A DNA stretch of 24,233 nucleotides. Origin: JBEBXQ01 sp040391535 (GTDB taxonomy: Bacteria > Bacteroidota > Bacteroidia > Cytophagales > Spirosomataceae). The position numbers and the translations under genes were made by a program. Positions 7,599-15,767 of this stretch are shown piece after piece (positions within the stretch are counted from its first letter, which is position 1; each line of letters opens with the position of its first letter). The notes beneath the pieces were generated by a model that worked only from the letters and a program-made list of their open reading frames with translations, was not told where the DNA came from and did not search any database. The stretch is from the NCBI GenBank assembly GCA_040391535.1, contig JBEBXQ010000075.1:1-24233 (forward strand), given 5' to 3'.

Positions 7599-8519
7599 AT
7601 GAAGATTTCCCCTATTGACATTCGGCAACATACCTTTGAAAAGGGTTTCAGAGGCTATGACATCGATGAAGTGGATGCATTTATGAACTCACTTTCGCAG
7701 GAATGGGAGAGGGTGTCAGGCGAAAATAAAGCACTCAGGGCACAGCTTGAGTCAGCAGAGAAAGATCTGGCGCGGATGAAGGATATTGAAAAAACGCTTT
7801 ATCTGACATTGAAAACGGCAGAAGAAGCCAGTACCAAAATAACTTCACAGGCTTCAGAAGAAGCAGAGCTACGGCTGAGCGAATCAGTGAAGAAGTCAGA
7901 TGAACTGATTAATACCGCTTTACTCAAAGCTACAAAAATGGTTCAGGACGCAGAGTCACATGCCAAGTCCATAAAAGATGAAATTACCAATGAGCTCAGA
8001 AATCAGGAAAGAGATTTCAAAGCACTTGAGAAATACAGGGATAATCTGATTGTACAACTGAAAACCCTGGTGAATAACACCGGAGAAATTATCGATCGTT
8101 TTGATAAAAAATTCAGTAAGGAATCAGTTCAGCTTAAAATGATTGAAATCCGCAAGCAACTGGATAATGATGATACTCAGCCGGTGAAAGACGTGAATCA
8201 GGCAGAGATTGATTTTGAAGAGAACAGAATCGCTGAAGAAACGGCAGACAATGCTTACGTTGCCGAAGAATCGGTTGAGCCTGCTGAGGAGGCTGAAAAT
8301 GAAGATAGTATCGCTGATGAGGAGGAGACTGTTGAGGAGGAAATCATCAATGAACTGGAAATACAACCGGCTGGAAAAGATGTTGCAGATGAAACAATGG
8401 CCGAAATTGAACGTCTGAAATCTTCCGGAAATGACGGACATGTTCCGGATAAGGAAACAGAAGATGCGGAAATTCCAAAAAGGAAAGCAACCGGTTCTTT
8501 CTTCGATCAGATTGGATAA
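7599..8519 (+). CDS. DivIVA-domain coiled-coil protein with acidic C-terminal extension
   Basis: DivIVA-family proteins bind curved membrane and organise division or growth sites; in Bacteroidota the role is poorly defined. Of 306 residues, about 1-60 form the DivIVA membrane-binding domain (starting MKISPIDIRQHTFEKGFRGYDIDEVDAFM, with the typical F-x-G-YD-x-x-EVD pattern). About 60-205 is continuous heptad-like coiled coil. About 206-290 is very Glu/Asp rich and low in complexity. The tail ends in a basic then hydrophobic peptide, KRKATGSFFDQIG, at 294-306. The acidic stretch is unlike the short DivIVA/GpsB proteins of Firmicutes. It is the first gene of a run with folB 39 bp downstream. Domain assignment is solid; a function in division is inferred from the family. 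Confidence 0.9.
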   Translation: MKISPIDIRQHTFEKGFRGYDIDEVDAFMNSLSQEWERVSGENKALRAQLESAEKDLARMKDIEKTLYLTLKTAEEASTKITSQASEEAELRLSESVKKSDELINTALLKATKMVQDAESHAKSIKDEITNELRNQERDFKALEKYRDNLIVQLKTLVNNTGEIIDRFDKKFSKESVQLKMIEIRKQLDNDDTQPVKDVNQAEIDFEENRIAEETADNAYVAEESVEPAEEAENEDSIADEEETVEEEIINELEIQPAGKDVADETMAEIERLKSSGNDGHVPDKETEDAEIPKRKATGSFFDQIG

Positions 8520-8558
8520 TAACAATTTGTTGATATACTATTAAATCAGACTACAGAT

Positions 8559-8909
8559 TTGGGTTTCATTACGTTAGAGGGTTTGGAATTTTTTGCCTAT
8601 CACGGTTTTTACGAAGAAGAACAGAAGGTAGGTAATAAATATTCGGTGGATATTACTGTAGAGACCGGATTGAGAAAGGCCGCTGAAGAGGATAAACTAT
8701 CGGAAACGGTCAATTACGAAGATTTGTATCGGATAGCTGCAGTTGTGATGTCCCGTAAATCCAGATTGCTGGAACATATTGCTTTTCAGATTATAGAAGA
8801 TATAAGAAGTCTTTATCCCTTTGTATTAAAGGTAGTGGTGAGTGTGAGCAAGTATAATCCTCCTATTGGCGGAGTGTGCAATAAAGCGAAAATCACACTG
8901 GAAGGGTGA
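8559..8909 (+). CDS. folB: Dihydroneopterin aldolase FolB (TTG start)
   Basis: It cleaves 7,8-dihydroneopterin to 6-hydroxymethyl-7,8-dihydropterin and glycolaldehyde in folate synthesis. The 116 residues fit the family. Visible are GLEFFAYHGFYEEEQKVGNKY with the substrate-binding Glu21, VNYEDLY, the RLLEHIAFQI segment, and SKYNPPIGG with the active-site Lys98. The frame is open upstream to a TAA at 8520-8522 but has no ATG or GTG there, so TTG at 8559 is the only sensible start and places the conserved FITLEGLEFFAYHG right at the N-terminus. The stop codon overlaps the GTG of the following M23 peptidase gene, suggesting translational coupling. Confidence 0.93.
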   Translation: MGFITLEGLEFFAYHGFYEEEQKVGNKYSVDITVETGLRKAAEEDKLSETVNYEDLYRIAAVVMSRKSRLLEHIAFQIIEDIRSLYPFVLKVVVSVSKYNPPIGGVCNKAKITLEG

Positions 8910-9652
8910 AAAAAATACTGGCTTTTCTGGTGATTTTTGGAACTGTGGGCTGGCGTAGTTCCAGTGGCAGTAATGACCTTCTTTTATCTTATTGCTTCCA
9001 ATTCAGAGAACTGTACGAAAATATTGCAACCGGATCTGTCACTCCTGATTCGGCCTCCAGAGCTTTCTCTGCTACTATGCAAAGTATCAGGCATATTGCC
9101 TTTCATCAGGATAGTTGTTATCAGGATAGTCTGCGTTTGGTTTTTCCCTTGAGAGGGTACACACCCGTGGAGTCAATCGGTGGGAAAGGACGTGGTTACA
9201 GACCTGAAGGGTTTGATTTATTTGACAGGAATGTGAAAGGAAGCCATCCGGCTCATGATCTGTTCATAAGGGATAAAAACCATGATCTGCGGGATGACCG
9301 GACGGGCAAACCTGTGGATATTCTGGCTTTTTCGGCGGGGATAGTACTGGACATCGAAAGTCAGTGGGTACCTGCAAGTGGGCGCAGGGGAGGTAATTAT
9401 ATCTGGATCTACGATCCTTGCCTGAACGGATTGTTTTATTATGCCCATATTGGCAAGATCACCGTTAAACCGGGAAACTGGATTAACAGAGGAGATAAAA
9501 TCGGAGAAGCCGGCCGTACAGGCCTTAATGCTACAAGAAGAAGATCAGATACCCATCTTCATTTCATGTTCCTGCGTCTGGATAATCAGAATCTTCCCGT
9601 TCCTGAAAATACCTATGACTGGCTGATGACTGCCCGGGTGGCCGGGAAATAA
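8906..9652 (+). CDS. M23-family (LytM-type) metallopeptidase, GTG start
   Basis: Members of this family are zinc endopeptidases that cut peptide cross-links of peptidoglycan. The 248-residue product has a short hydrophobic start (MKKILAFLVIFGTVGW), probably an export signal, although no clear cleavage site is visible. All M23 active-site positions are present: His114 and Asp118 in HPAHD, His181 in YYAHI, and His217/His219 in THLHF. The GTG start sits in a GTGA overlap with the folB stop, so it is probably translated by ribosomes leaving folB. Together with the DivIVA-domain gene upstream, this suggests an operon touching cell-wall remodelling. The N-terminal 70 residues do not resemble a known domain to me. 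Confidence 0.88.
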   Translation: MKKILAFLVIFGTVGWRSSSGSNDLLLSYCFQFRELYENIATGSVTPDSASRAFSATMQSIRHIAFHQDSCYQDSLRLVFPLRGYTPVESIGGKGRGYRPEGFDLFDRNVKGSHPAHDLFIRDKNHDLRDDRTGKPVDILAFSAGIVLDIESQWVPASGRRGGNYIWIYDPCLNGLFYYAHIGKITVKPGNWINRGDKIGEAGRTGLNATRRRSDTHLHFMFLRLDNQNLPVPENTYDWLMTARVAGK

Positions 9653-9656
9653 GTAT

Positions 9657-11123
9657 TTATCCGATAGATTGAAAGTCTTTTTTATTCCTGATTGAAATAA
9701 TCCACATACCTGCAAACGTAAGGATACCATTCAGTATCAACCGTTCAAATCCAATCTGATATCCGTTAAACCAGGTAGTTGAATTATGGCTGATAATGAT
9801 GGTCATAACCGGCGCTGCAATACAAACCAGAGGGACCCATTTGTCCGCCACTTTTGACTTCATGAATATACCAAATGAAAAGAGGCCTAACAGAGGGCCA
9901 TAGGTATAGCCGGCCAGATCAAAGATTGCTGTAATGACTTCCTTGTTGTTCATCTTGTGGAAAATCATAATCACTATGTAGAACAGTACAGAAAAGCCAA
10001 TATGAACCATGAATTTGATTTTGGACCTTTCTTTTTCCACTTTATTTTCGACATCCATAAAGTCGATGCAGAAAGAGGTAGTAAGTGCTGTAAGAGCAGA
10101 GTCAGAGCTGGCATAGGTAGCAGCAGTAATACCCAGAAGGAAGGTGATGCCCACCACAACTCCCAGATGATTCAGGGCCAGCATCGGATAGAAATCATCT
10201 GTGCGGACCGGCGGCTCTATTCCTTTGGCCGAAGCGTATGTATATAAAAGCGCCCCTAAGGAAAGAAAAAGGAAATTGACAATCGTCATGGTAATGGTAA
10301 ACCAGAACATATTCTTCTGAGCCTCTCCGATATTTTTACAGGTAAGGTTTTTCTGCATCAGATCCTGGTCGAGCCCGGTCATGACGATTGCTATAAATAC
10401 CCCGGCAAAAAACTGCTTGAAAAAGTTTTTGGAATCATTCCCGTCCCAGAAGAAAATCCGGGAATACTCACTGCTTTTGACAGCTCCCGCGATTTCTGAA
10501 AAGCTGTGAAGGTTTAATTCTCTGGAAACAAGAATAATCGTCAGTATCACTGCTGTTACCAGAAATGCGGTTTGAAGGGTATCGGTGATGATAATGGTTT
10601 TAACACCGCCCTTGAAAGTATACAGCCAGATCAGCAAAATGGTGATCGCTACTGAAATTTCAAAAGGAACCCCAAGTGGTTGAAATAACGCAATCTGCAA
10701 TACACCTGCTGCTACGTAAAGTCTTACCGCCGAACCAATCGTACGGGATAGCAGAAATACGGCTGAACCGGTTTTGTAAGACCATTTTCCGAAACGGCTC
10801 TCCAGATAGGAATAGATGGAAATCAGGTTAAGCCTGTAATACAAAGGCATTAAAACGGTGCCGATGATCAGATAACCCAGCAAATACCCGATCACCACCT
10901 GAAAGTATGAAAACTGTATATTGGCAACGGCCCCCGGAACAGAAACAAAGGTGACTCCCGAAAGTGAAGTGCCGATCATACCAAAAGCTACGAGATACCA
11001 GGGTGACTGCCGGTTGGCTGTAAAAAAAGTATTGGTATCGGCTCCTCTTGAGGTGTAAAAGGACACTATAATTAACATTCCGAAGTAGGCGGTCAGAATT
11101 CCAAGGGCAATATATGGATTCAT
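9657..11123 (-). CDS. Sodium:solute symporter (SSS family)
   Basis: This is an inner-membrane transporter driven by the sodium gradient; the solute is not identifiable from sequence. The 488 residues form about 13 hydrophobic segments starting at residue 3 (IALGILTAYFGMLIIVSFYTS). Family features are GTSLSGVTFVSVPGA in the second helix, IWLYTFKGGVKTIIITDTLQT, GLDQDLMQKNLTCKN between central helices, and ATYASSDSALTALTTSF. It stands alone on the minus strand, convergent with the M23 gene (4 bp between stops) and divergent from the exonuclease gene. Homologues are often labelled as sugar, sialic-acid or amino-acid symporters, but no neighbour here supports one choice. Confidence 0.92.
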   Translation of the reverse strand: MNPYIALGILTAYFGMLIIVSFYTSRGADTNTFFTANRQSPWYLVAFGMIGTSLSGVTFVSVPGAVANIQFSYFQVVIGYLLGYLIIGTVLMPLYYRLNLISIYSYLESRFGKWSYKTGSAVFLLSRTIGSAVRLYVAAGVLQIALFQPLGVPFEISVAITILLIWLYTFKGGVKTIIITDTLQTAFLVTAVILTIILVSRELNLHSFSEIAGAVKSSEYSRIFFWDGNDSKNFFKQFFAGVFIAIVMTGLDQDLMQKNLTCKNIGEAQKNMFWFTITMTIVNFLFLSLGALLYTYASAKGIEPPVRTDDFYPMLALNHLGVVVGITFLLGITAATYASSDSALTALTTSFCIDFMDVENKVEKERSKIKFMVHIGFSVLFYIVIMIFHKMNNKEVITAIFDLAGYTYGPLLGLFSFGIFMKSKVADKWVPLVCIAAPVMTIIISHNSTTWFNGYQIGFERLILNGILTFAGMWIISIRNKKDFQSIG

Positions 11124-11246
11124 ACAGTAGAGTTATACAGGATGTTTCGTGTTTGTGAAGCGCAATATAAGTTAATTTTCATGATATTTGTAAAGGTGCT
11201 TTTATGCTTCTTTATTATTATCGCCATCATACATACACAGGAACTT

Positions 11247-11978
11247 ATGGATCAGGAATTCAGAAAACGAGCAAGAAATTTATTGCTGATCGACATTGAA
11301 ACGGTTTCAGCTACTGAAGATTTTTCCCGGTTAACACCCCGGATGCAGCAACTCTGGGAGAAAAAGGCCCGACAGCTGCCGAATCCGGATCAAAAGCCCG
11401 CCGCGGATTTTTTCTATGAGAGAGGGGCGATTTATGCCGAGTTCGGAAAAGTAGTATGTATTGCCTTCGGAGCATTTTTCTGGAATGAACAGGATGAATT
11501 ATCATTAAAAGTAAAATCTGTTTCAGGGCAAAATGAATCGGAGCTTTTGAATGATTTTTCAGCTTTACTGGAGAAGTATCCTCAGCAGCAACTCGTATTG
11601 TGCGCGCATAACGGAAAAGAGTTTGATTTCCCTTATTTATGCAGGAGAATGCTGATATTGGGTATTCCCATACCTGATTGCCTCAGGATTTCAGGTAAGA
11701 AACCCTGGGAAATCCTTCATCAGGATACGATGGAAATGTGGAAATTCGGAGATTATAAGAGTTATACTTCCCTGGATCTTCTGGCAGCGGTATTAGGTAT
11801 TGACAGCAGTAAAACGGAAATCTCCGGTGATCAGGTGACACGTGTTTTTTATGAAGAAAATGACCTTGAAAAGATAAGCCGGTACTGTCGGGAAGATGTG
11901 GTGGTCTTAAGCCGGATTTACCTGCGGTTACAGACCAGCCTTGTGTTGAAAGATGATAATATTATCCGGACCGGTTAG
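11247..11978 (+). CDS. DEDDy 3'-5' exonuclease (PolB-like proofreading nuclease superfamily)
   Basis: It probably hydrolyses DNA or RNA from the 3' end using two metal ions. The 243 residues hold the full DEDDy set: Asp16 and Glu18 in LLLIDIETV, Asp127 in CAHNGKEFDFPYL, and Tyr213/Asp217 in YCREDVVVL. There is no polymerase or helicase domain, so it is a stand-alone nuclease of the COG3298-like group. I chose the ATG at 11247 because DIETV then falls near the N-terminus as in relatives. The frame is open to an earlier ATG at 11142, which would add a Phe/Ile-rich hydrophobic stretch from AT-rich DNA. The 3' end overlaps the apbE stop by 4 bp, with the two genes convergent. Confidence 0.85.
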   Translation: MDQEFRKRARNLLLIDIETVSATEDFSRLTPRMQQLWEKKARQLPNPDQKPAADFFYERGAIYAEFGKVVCIAFGAFFWNEQDELSLKVKSVSGQNESELLNDFSALLEKYPQQQLVLCAHNGKEFDFPYLCRRMLILGIPIPDCLRISGKKPWEILHQDTMEMWKFGDYKSYTSLDLLAAVLGIDSSKTEISGDQVTRVFYEENDLEKISRYCREDVVVLSRIYLRLQTSLVLKDDNIIRTG

Positions 11979-13078
11979 GGGCTGATCGAATTCCAGGATT
12001 GTACTTTACCGTTTTTGGTTTCCAGCAGCCATATTTTTACGTCGGGGAATTTCTTTAGTATTTTCCGGCTTTTTCTGATGCCTGCAATGCTTACAGCTGT
12101 CGAGAGGGCGTCGGCCTGAGTGCCGCTGGATGCAATAACCGTAGTGCGGATATGGTGCTGTAAACCTATGCCGGTCCGCGGATTGACAATGTGAGAATAT
12201 TTTCTGCCTTTGCGTTCAAGAAACCGGTAACTGGCTCCGGAGGTAGCTACTCCGGCATTGGAAATAATAAAACCGGAGAGGGAGTCCTGATTCGTACCGG
12301 AATTAATTTCAATTTCCCAGCCAGGTTTACCTGCTGGCGGGGCGCTTATCGTTAGATCACCGCCCGCATCGACCAGCACAGATGTATATCCCAGGGCATT
12401 TAATACCTTGATTGCCTCATCAGCGGCATACCCTTTCCCGATTCCCCCCACATCCAGTTTCATGTCCGGATGCGTAAGTTGAATACGTTGATTGGGTGTG
12501 TCGAGCAGGATGTACCGGTATCCGACCAATTTCATCTTTTTGCGTATCGTTTTCCTGTCAGGGAAGTAATTCCTTCGGAGCGCTCTGCGCCACTCCTGCA
12601 CGATCGGGCCAATGGTAATGTCAAAATAACCATGAGTAGCTTTGCTGATGTCCACGGATTTTTCAATAATATCAAAAAGCTCAGGGCTCACCGCTACCCA
12701 GCTATTGGTTCCGGAAGTTGCCGATAACCGGTTGATCTCACTGCCATCAAGGTAATCGCTCATGATCGTGTTTAATGCAGCAATCCGTGAGAAAGCGCTG
12801 TCTGCGGCCTGTCTGGCCAGGGTACTGTCAGTACCCTCCAGTGTAATACTGAACTGAGAGCCCATGAGTGGCTTGTGAAATACATACCTTGTACTCTGGG
12901 CAAAAACAAAAGCAGGTATGTGTAACAAAATCAGTAAAATACGTATATTCGAGTATAATTTCCGCTGTTTTACTTTTTCATAATAGCGTACAATATGGTT
13001 TGACGAAATCTGACAGGGATTGAAACTTAATATTTTATCGGCAATTCTGATCGTATTATTCGGAATGGTTCTGGTCAT
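11975..13078 (-). CDS. apbE: ApbE-type FAD:protein FMN transferase (start uncertain, probable start-proximal frameshift)
   Basis: ApbE attaches FMN covalently to threonine residues of exported redox proteins such as NqrC/RnfG-type subunits. Visible signatures are KPLMGSQFSITL, LDVGGIGKGYAADEA, VDAGGDLTIS, SHIVNPRTG and the metal-binding GTQADALSTAVSI. An export signal is plain at about residues 41-60 of the open frame (LYSNIRILLILLHIPAFVFAQ), but the only in-frame ATG is far upstream at 13078, giving an implausible 40-residue pre-signal that lies antisense to a small membrane-protein ORF. A better ATG at 12981 reads ATG AAA AAG TAA, one base out of frame. Adding one A in that A run would give MKKVKQRKLYSN followed by the signal. 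The enzymatic body is intact. I give the coordinates of the uninterrupted frame. Confidence 0.85.
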   Translation of the reverse strand: MTRTIPNNTIRIADKILSFNPCQISSNHIVRYYEKVKQRKLYSNIRILLILLHIPAFVFAQSTRYVFHKPLMGSQFSITLEGTDSTLARQAADSAFSRIAALNTIMSDYLDGSEINRLSATSGTNSWVAVSPELFDIIEKSVDISKATHGYFDITIGPIVQEWRRALRRNYFPDRKTIRKKMKLVGYRYILLDTPNQRIQLTHPDMKLDVGGIGKGYAADEAIKVLNALGYTSVLVDAGGDLTISAPPAGKPGWEIEINSGTNQDSLSGFIISNAGVATSGASYRFLERKGRKYSHIVNPRTGIGLQHHIRTTVIASSGTQADALSTAVSIAGIRKSRKILKKFPDVKIWLLETKNGKVQSWNSISP

Positions 13079-13199
13079 TATCGGGGCTGTATTATTATGG
13101 CGTAATTCTCCTTATGCCAACTATGCAGTTATGGCGGGTCTTGTGATTGTTTTTGTAGGGTATGTTCTGGTGGTCATCAGGGTTTTTCATCGCAGATAA
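13020..13199 (+). CDS. Small two-TM membrane protein of unknown function (59 aa, TTG start)
   Basis: I do not recognise a named family. Translation from TTG at 13020 gives 59 residues: MKLNILSAILIVLFGMVLVI begins a first hydrophobic helix (about 4-27). A short polar turn follows (WRNSPYANYA, about 28-37), then a second helix (38-54, GLVIVFVGYVLVVIRVF) and a basic end HRR, a typical hairpin with a positive C-terminus. The frame is closed by TGA at 13011-13013, only two codons upstream of the TTG, and AGGGA lies directly before it. The stop is 2 bp from the end of the convergent quinone oxidoreductase gene, leaving no wasted space. Two strongly predicted helices in a tightly fitting frame support a real gene; the lack of an ATG start lowers confidence. 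Confidence 0.6.
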   Translation: MKLNILSAILIVLFGMVLVIIGAVLLWRNSPYANYAVMAGLVIVFVGYVLVVIRVFHRR

Positions 13200-13201
13200 A
13201 G

Positions 13202-14185
13202 CTAAGGACTGATTTTAAGAATAACCTTACCGGCACTCAGGTTAGCTTCCATGTAGCGGTGGGCTTCGGCTGTTTCGTTCCAGTCAAAAATGGTATCAAT
13301 AACAGGGTGAAGTATCCCGGACTGTACTTTTTCTCCGAATAATTCCCAGAAATCCCTGGTCAGGGCAATCTGATAGGTTTTACTGCGGGAACGAAGGGTC
13401 GAGCCTGTAATTTCAAGCCTTTTAAAAATAATGGGACGAAGATCAACTTCTGCCAGTTTGTATCCGCCCATTACCGAAATCATCACCAGCCGTCCGTCGG
13501 TTTGCAGGACTTTCAGATTTTGAGAAAAATAAGTGCCGCCAACCGGATCCAGAATAAGATTTACTCCTTTACCATTGGTTTCATCCATTAATTCCTCAAC
13601 AAAGGGACCTTTTTTATAATCAATAACATGGCGGGCTCCAAGCTCTTTGCAGAGCTGATGTTTTCCTGAAGAAGCCGTAGCAATTACGTCAGCTGCTTTG
13701 CTCCGGGCGAGCTGGATGGCCGCGGTTCCAACACCACTTGCCCCCGCATGAATAAGTACCTGATCCTGCTCCCGTATTTTTCCCAACCAGAACAGCGATT
13801 GAAATGCGGTGAGGAATACCTCAGGAATACCAGCAGCGTTGGCATAATCCATGGTTTCGGGTACCGGCATCGCCATGTCTTCGTGCAGAGCCGCATATTG
13901 CGCATACCCGCCTCCTGATAATAATCCGAAAACCCTGTCTCCGGCTTTCCATTTGGTAACACCGTCCCCCGTTTCTACAATTTCACCTGAAATTTCCAAC
14001 CCCAGAACCGGACTGCTCCCTGGCGGTGGCGGATAATGCCCTTCCCGCTGCAGAATGTCAGCACGGTTAATTCCTGCTGCTTTTACTTCTACCAGTATTT
14101 CTTTAGATGAAATAACAGGCATTTCCACTTCGCCTATATATAATTCTTTGGCCGGACCGGGCTTTTTAAACAGTATCGCTTTCAT
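13202..14185 (-). CDS. NAD(P)H:quinone oxidoreductase, PIG3/QOR type (MDR superfamily)
   Basis: It reduces quinones or related carbonyls with NADPH in the cytosol and lacks the zinc site of alcohol dehydrogenases. I start it at the ATG at 14185 (MKAILFKKPGPAKELYIGEV), giving 327 residues, normal for the family; the frame extends 13 codons more, with no similarity apparent. The substrate half contains VKAAGINRADILQREGHYPPPPGSSPVLGLE, a PIG3-type signature. The NADPH-binding motif is HAGASGVGTAAIQLAR (146-161), followed by ILDPVGG. It is convergent with the small two-TM gene (2 bp between stops). The upstream neighbour on the same strand, the GH140-like gene, ends 113 bp away, so an operon is uncertain. 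Confidence 0.92.
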   Translation of the reverse strand: MKAILFKKPGPAKELYIGEVEMPVISSKEILVEVKAAGINRADILQREGHYPPPPGSSPVLGLEISGEIVETGDGVTKWKAGDRVFGLLSGGGYAQYAALHEDMAMPVPETMDYANAAGIPEVFLTAFQSLFWLGKIREQDQVLIHAGASGVGTAAIQLARSKAADVIATASSGKHQLCKELGARHVIDYKKGPFVEELMDETNGKGVNLILDPVGGTYFSQNLKVLQTDGRLVMISVMGGYKLAEVDLRPIIFKRLEITGSTLRSRSKTYQIALTRDFWELFGEKVQSGILHPVIDTIFDWNETAEAHRYMEANLSAGKVILKISP

Positions 14186-14298
14186 GATCGGGAATAATGG
14201 TTTGCCGGAATATTCTAACGGCAAAATTGGCAGAAAGTATAACTATCCGGAAGAAATTTGAAGTAAATATAAATGAGTACGGAGCAAAACCGGGATAC

Positions 14299-15678
14299 TC
14301 AGTAACTGATTTGAGGGGCTGTCCAGTTTTTATTTTTATCCATCACTATCAATATCCAGTCGGTTTCAGGATGCTGAACATAAGGTTTGAATCCGGTGAT
14401 GGATGAGTTATCCGGTTCGTTAATTTTGAAAGCCGTTCCGTCACGGGGATTAAACCACCATGCCTGTAGCTTATTCGTATTCAGCTGTGTAAGATCTAAC
14501 TGGAGAGTGCGGCCAAAAGGTGTATAAGCCAGCAGAAAATCCTTGTCAGAAGACATTGCGGCCACCTGATAACCGCCGTCTTCCGGATTTTCATTGGTGA
14601 TTAGCTGTTGCGCCGGCTCCAGTTTCCACCATGATACCGACTCCATTAACTTGCGGAGGTATCCCATCTGTACTGCCCCCGGCAAATGAAGTGCGGCTTT
14701 CCAGTGGGTCCTTGCCCAGGTAACGGGTGGGTTATGGCTGATATCGAACATTTGCCAGATATCATGGCAGCCGTAGGTATGTCCGCAGGCTCCGGATAAA
14801 ACAGACCAGTAAGCCGCCTGCCTCACATCAAAATCGTTGAAATAGCCATCTTCCGGTTTCCAGTTGATGGTGTGGTTTTCATAACGCGGTTCACTGTCAA
14901 AGGTGGGTTTGACAGGAGTAAGCTGGTAATCGTGGCGGAGCATTTTGTAGTTCCGGCCGTTTTTCCGGGCATGACCGCTTTGAAAACTGTTAAGACTGAG
15001 CCAGTCTGCATCATGAAAAAACCTGGAAGAATAATTTTCTCCGCCGGGATGGTAAGTAATCAGCTGACTACTCCCCGCAACACTGGTAATCCCTGCTGCC
15101 ATACTGTTGATAATAGCGGTATGTTCATCACTTTCCGGATTGCGGTCTCCGCCAAGTATCCAGATAATGTTTTTTCCCTGATATCTTTTCCCAAGAAATT
15201 CTCCGTATACCCTGGCATTGGCAGGAGTAAATATTTCGGGCCCGATACCCCATTTTTTGCTGAATTTGTCTCCCCATGTGGGTAGCAGGCCTATGTACAT
15301 TCCCAGGCTCGCGGCATCATCAATTACTTTGTCGACATGTTGAAAATAGGCTTCATTGGGCTGTGCAGGATCGTTATTAATGAGTGGCCTGTCGCCATTC
15401 CGGTTAGGCTGATTAAGTCCGTCAAATTCGGCAAGTGCTACTGCCTGAATTACATTATATCCCTGTTTTGCTCTTGTACGAAGATAATACCGGGTTTCTT
15501 CGAAAGTAAGGCGGTGAAATAATTCCCAGGCGGTATCACCAAGCCAGAAAAATGGTTTCTGATCATTGCCGGTAATGTAGCGTTTCCCTTTCTCAACTTT
15601 CAGGGCCGGCAGTATGTTTTGCGCTACCGGCGAAGCAGCGGTAGCTATAGCGAAGCATATTGAAAGCAGATATTTCAT
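14299..15678 (-). CDS. Secreted GH140-like glycoside hydrolase (DUF4038 apiosidase-like)
   Basis: Family GH140 includes a Bacteroides enzyme that releases apiose-linked side chains of pectic rhamnogalacturonan II. Whether this member has that activity is unknown. The 459 residues start with a signal peptide (MKYLLSICFAIATAASPVAQ). A TIM-barrel DUF4038 domain follows (about 25-345), with NDQKPFFWLGDTAWELFHRL, IIWILGGDRNP (Asp178, likely acid/base) and PTFDSEPRYE (Glu263, likely nucleophile). A C-terminal beta domain (about 365-455) is of the collagen-binding-like type found in this family. No SusC/SusD pair, sulfatase or other polysaccharide-utilisation gene is next to it, so it is an orphan enzyme. 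The fold is certain; the substrate is inferred only from the family. Confidence 0.88.
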   Translation of the reverse strand: MKYLLSICFAIATAASPVAQNILPALKVEKGKRYITGNDQKPFFWLGDTAWELFHRLTFEETRYYLRTRAKQGYNVIQAVALAEFDGLNQPNRNGDRPLINNDPAQPNEAYFQHVDKVIDDAASLGMYIGLLPTWGDKFSKKWGIGPEIFTPANARVYGEFLGKRYQGKNIIWILGGDRNPESDEHTAIINSMAAGITSVAGSSQLITYHPGGENYSSRFFHDADWLSLNSFQSGHARKNGRNYKMLRHDYQLTPVKPTFDSEPRYENHTINWKPEDGYFNDFDVRQAAYWSVLSGACGHTYGCHDIWQMFDISHNPPVTWARTHWKAALHLPGAVQMGYLRKLMESVSWWKLEPAQQLITNENPEDGGYQVAAMSSDKDFLLAYTPFGRTLQLDLTQLNTNKLQAWWFNPRDGTAFKINEPDNSSITGFKPYVQHPETDWILIVMDKNKNWTAPQISY

Positions 15679-15767
15679 AGGATTCAGTATAACAATAACA
15701 TAGTTGCCAGGAAACCGGCTTGTGCGGAATTCTAAAGCAAAATAATGTTGATAAGCTCCTGCTTTGA

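Noticed and set aside
8124..8525. 133-codon minus-strand frame opposite the DivIVA gene
   Set aside because: The long frame results from the Glu-rich repeats of the acidic tail read in reverse, giving a Phe/Leu-rich nonsense product.
11142..11246. N-terminal extension of the exonuclease giving a Phe/Ile-rich membrane-anchor-like segment
   Set aside because: The DNA is AT-rich intergenic sequence, and the hydrophobic run follows from T-rich codons. The downstream ATG at 11247 places the DIET motif near the N-terminus as in relatives.
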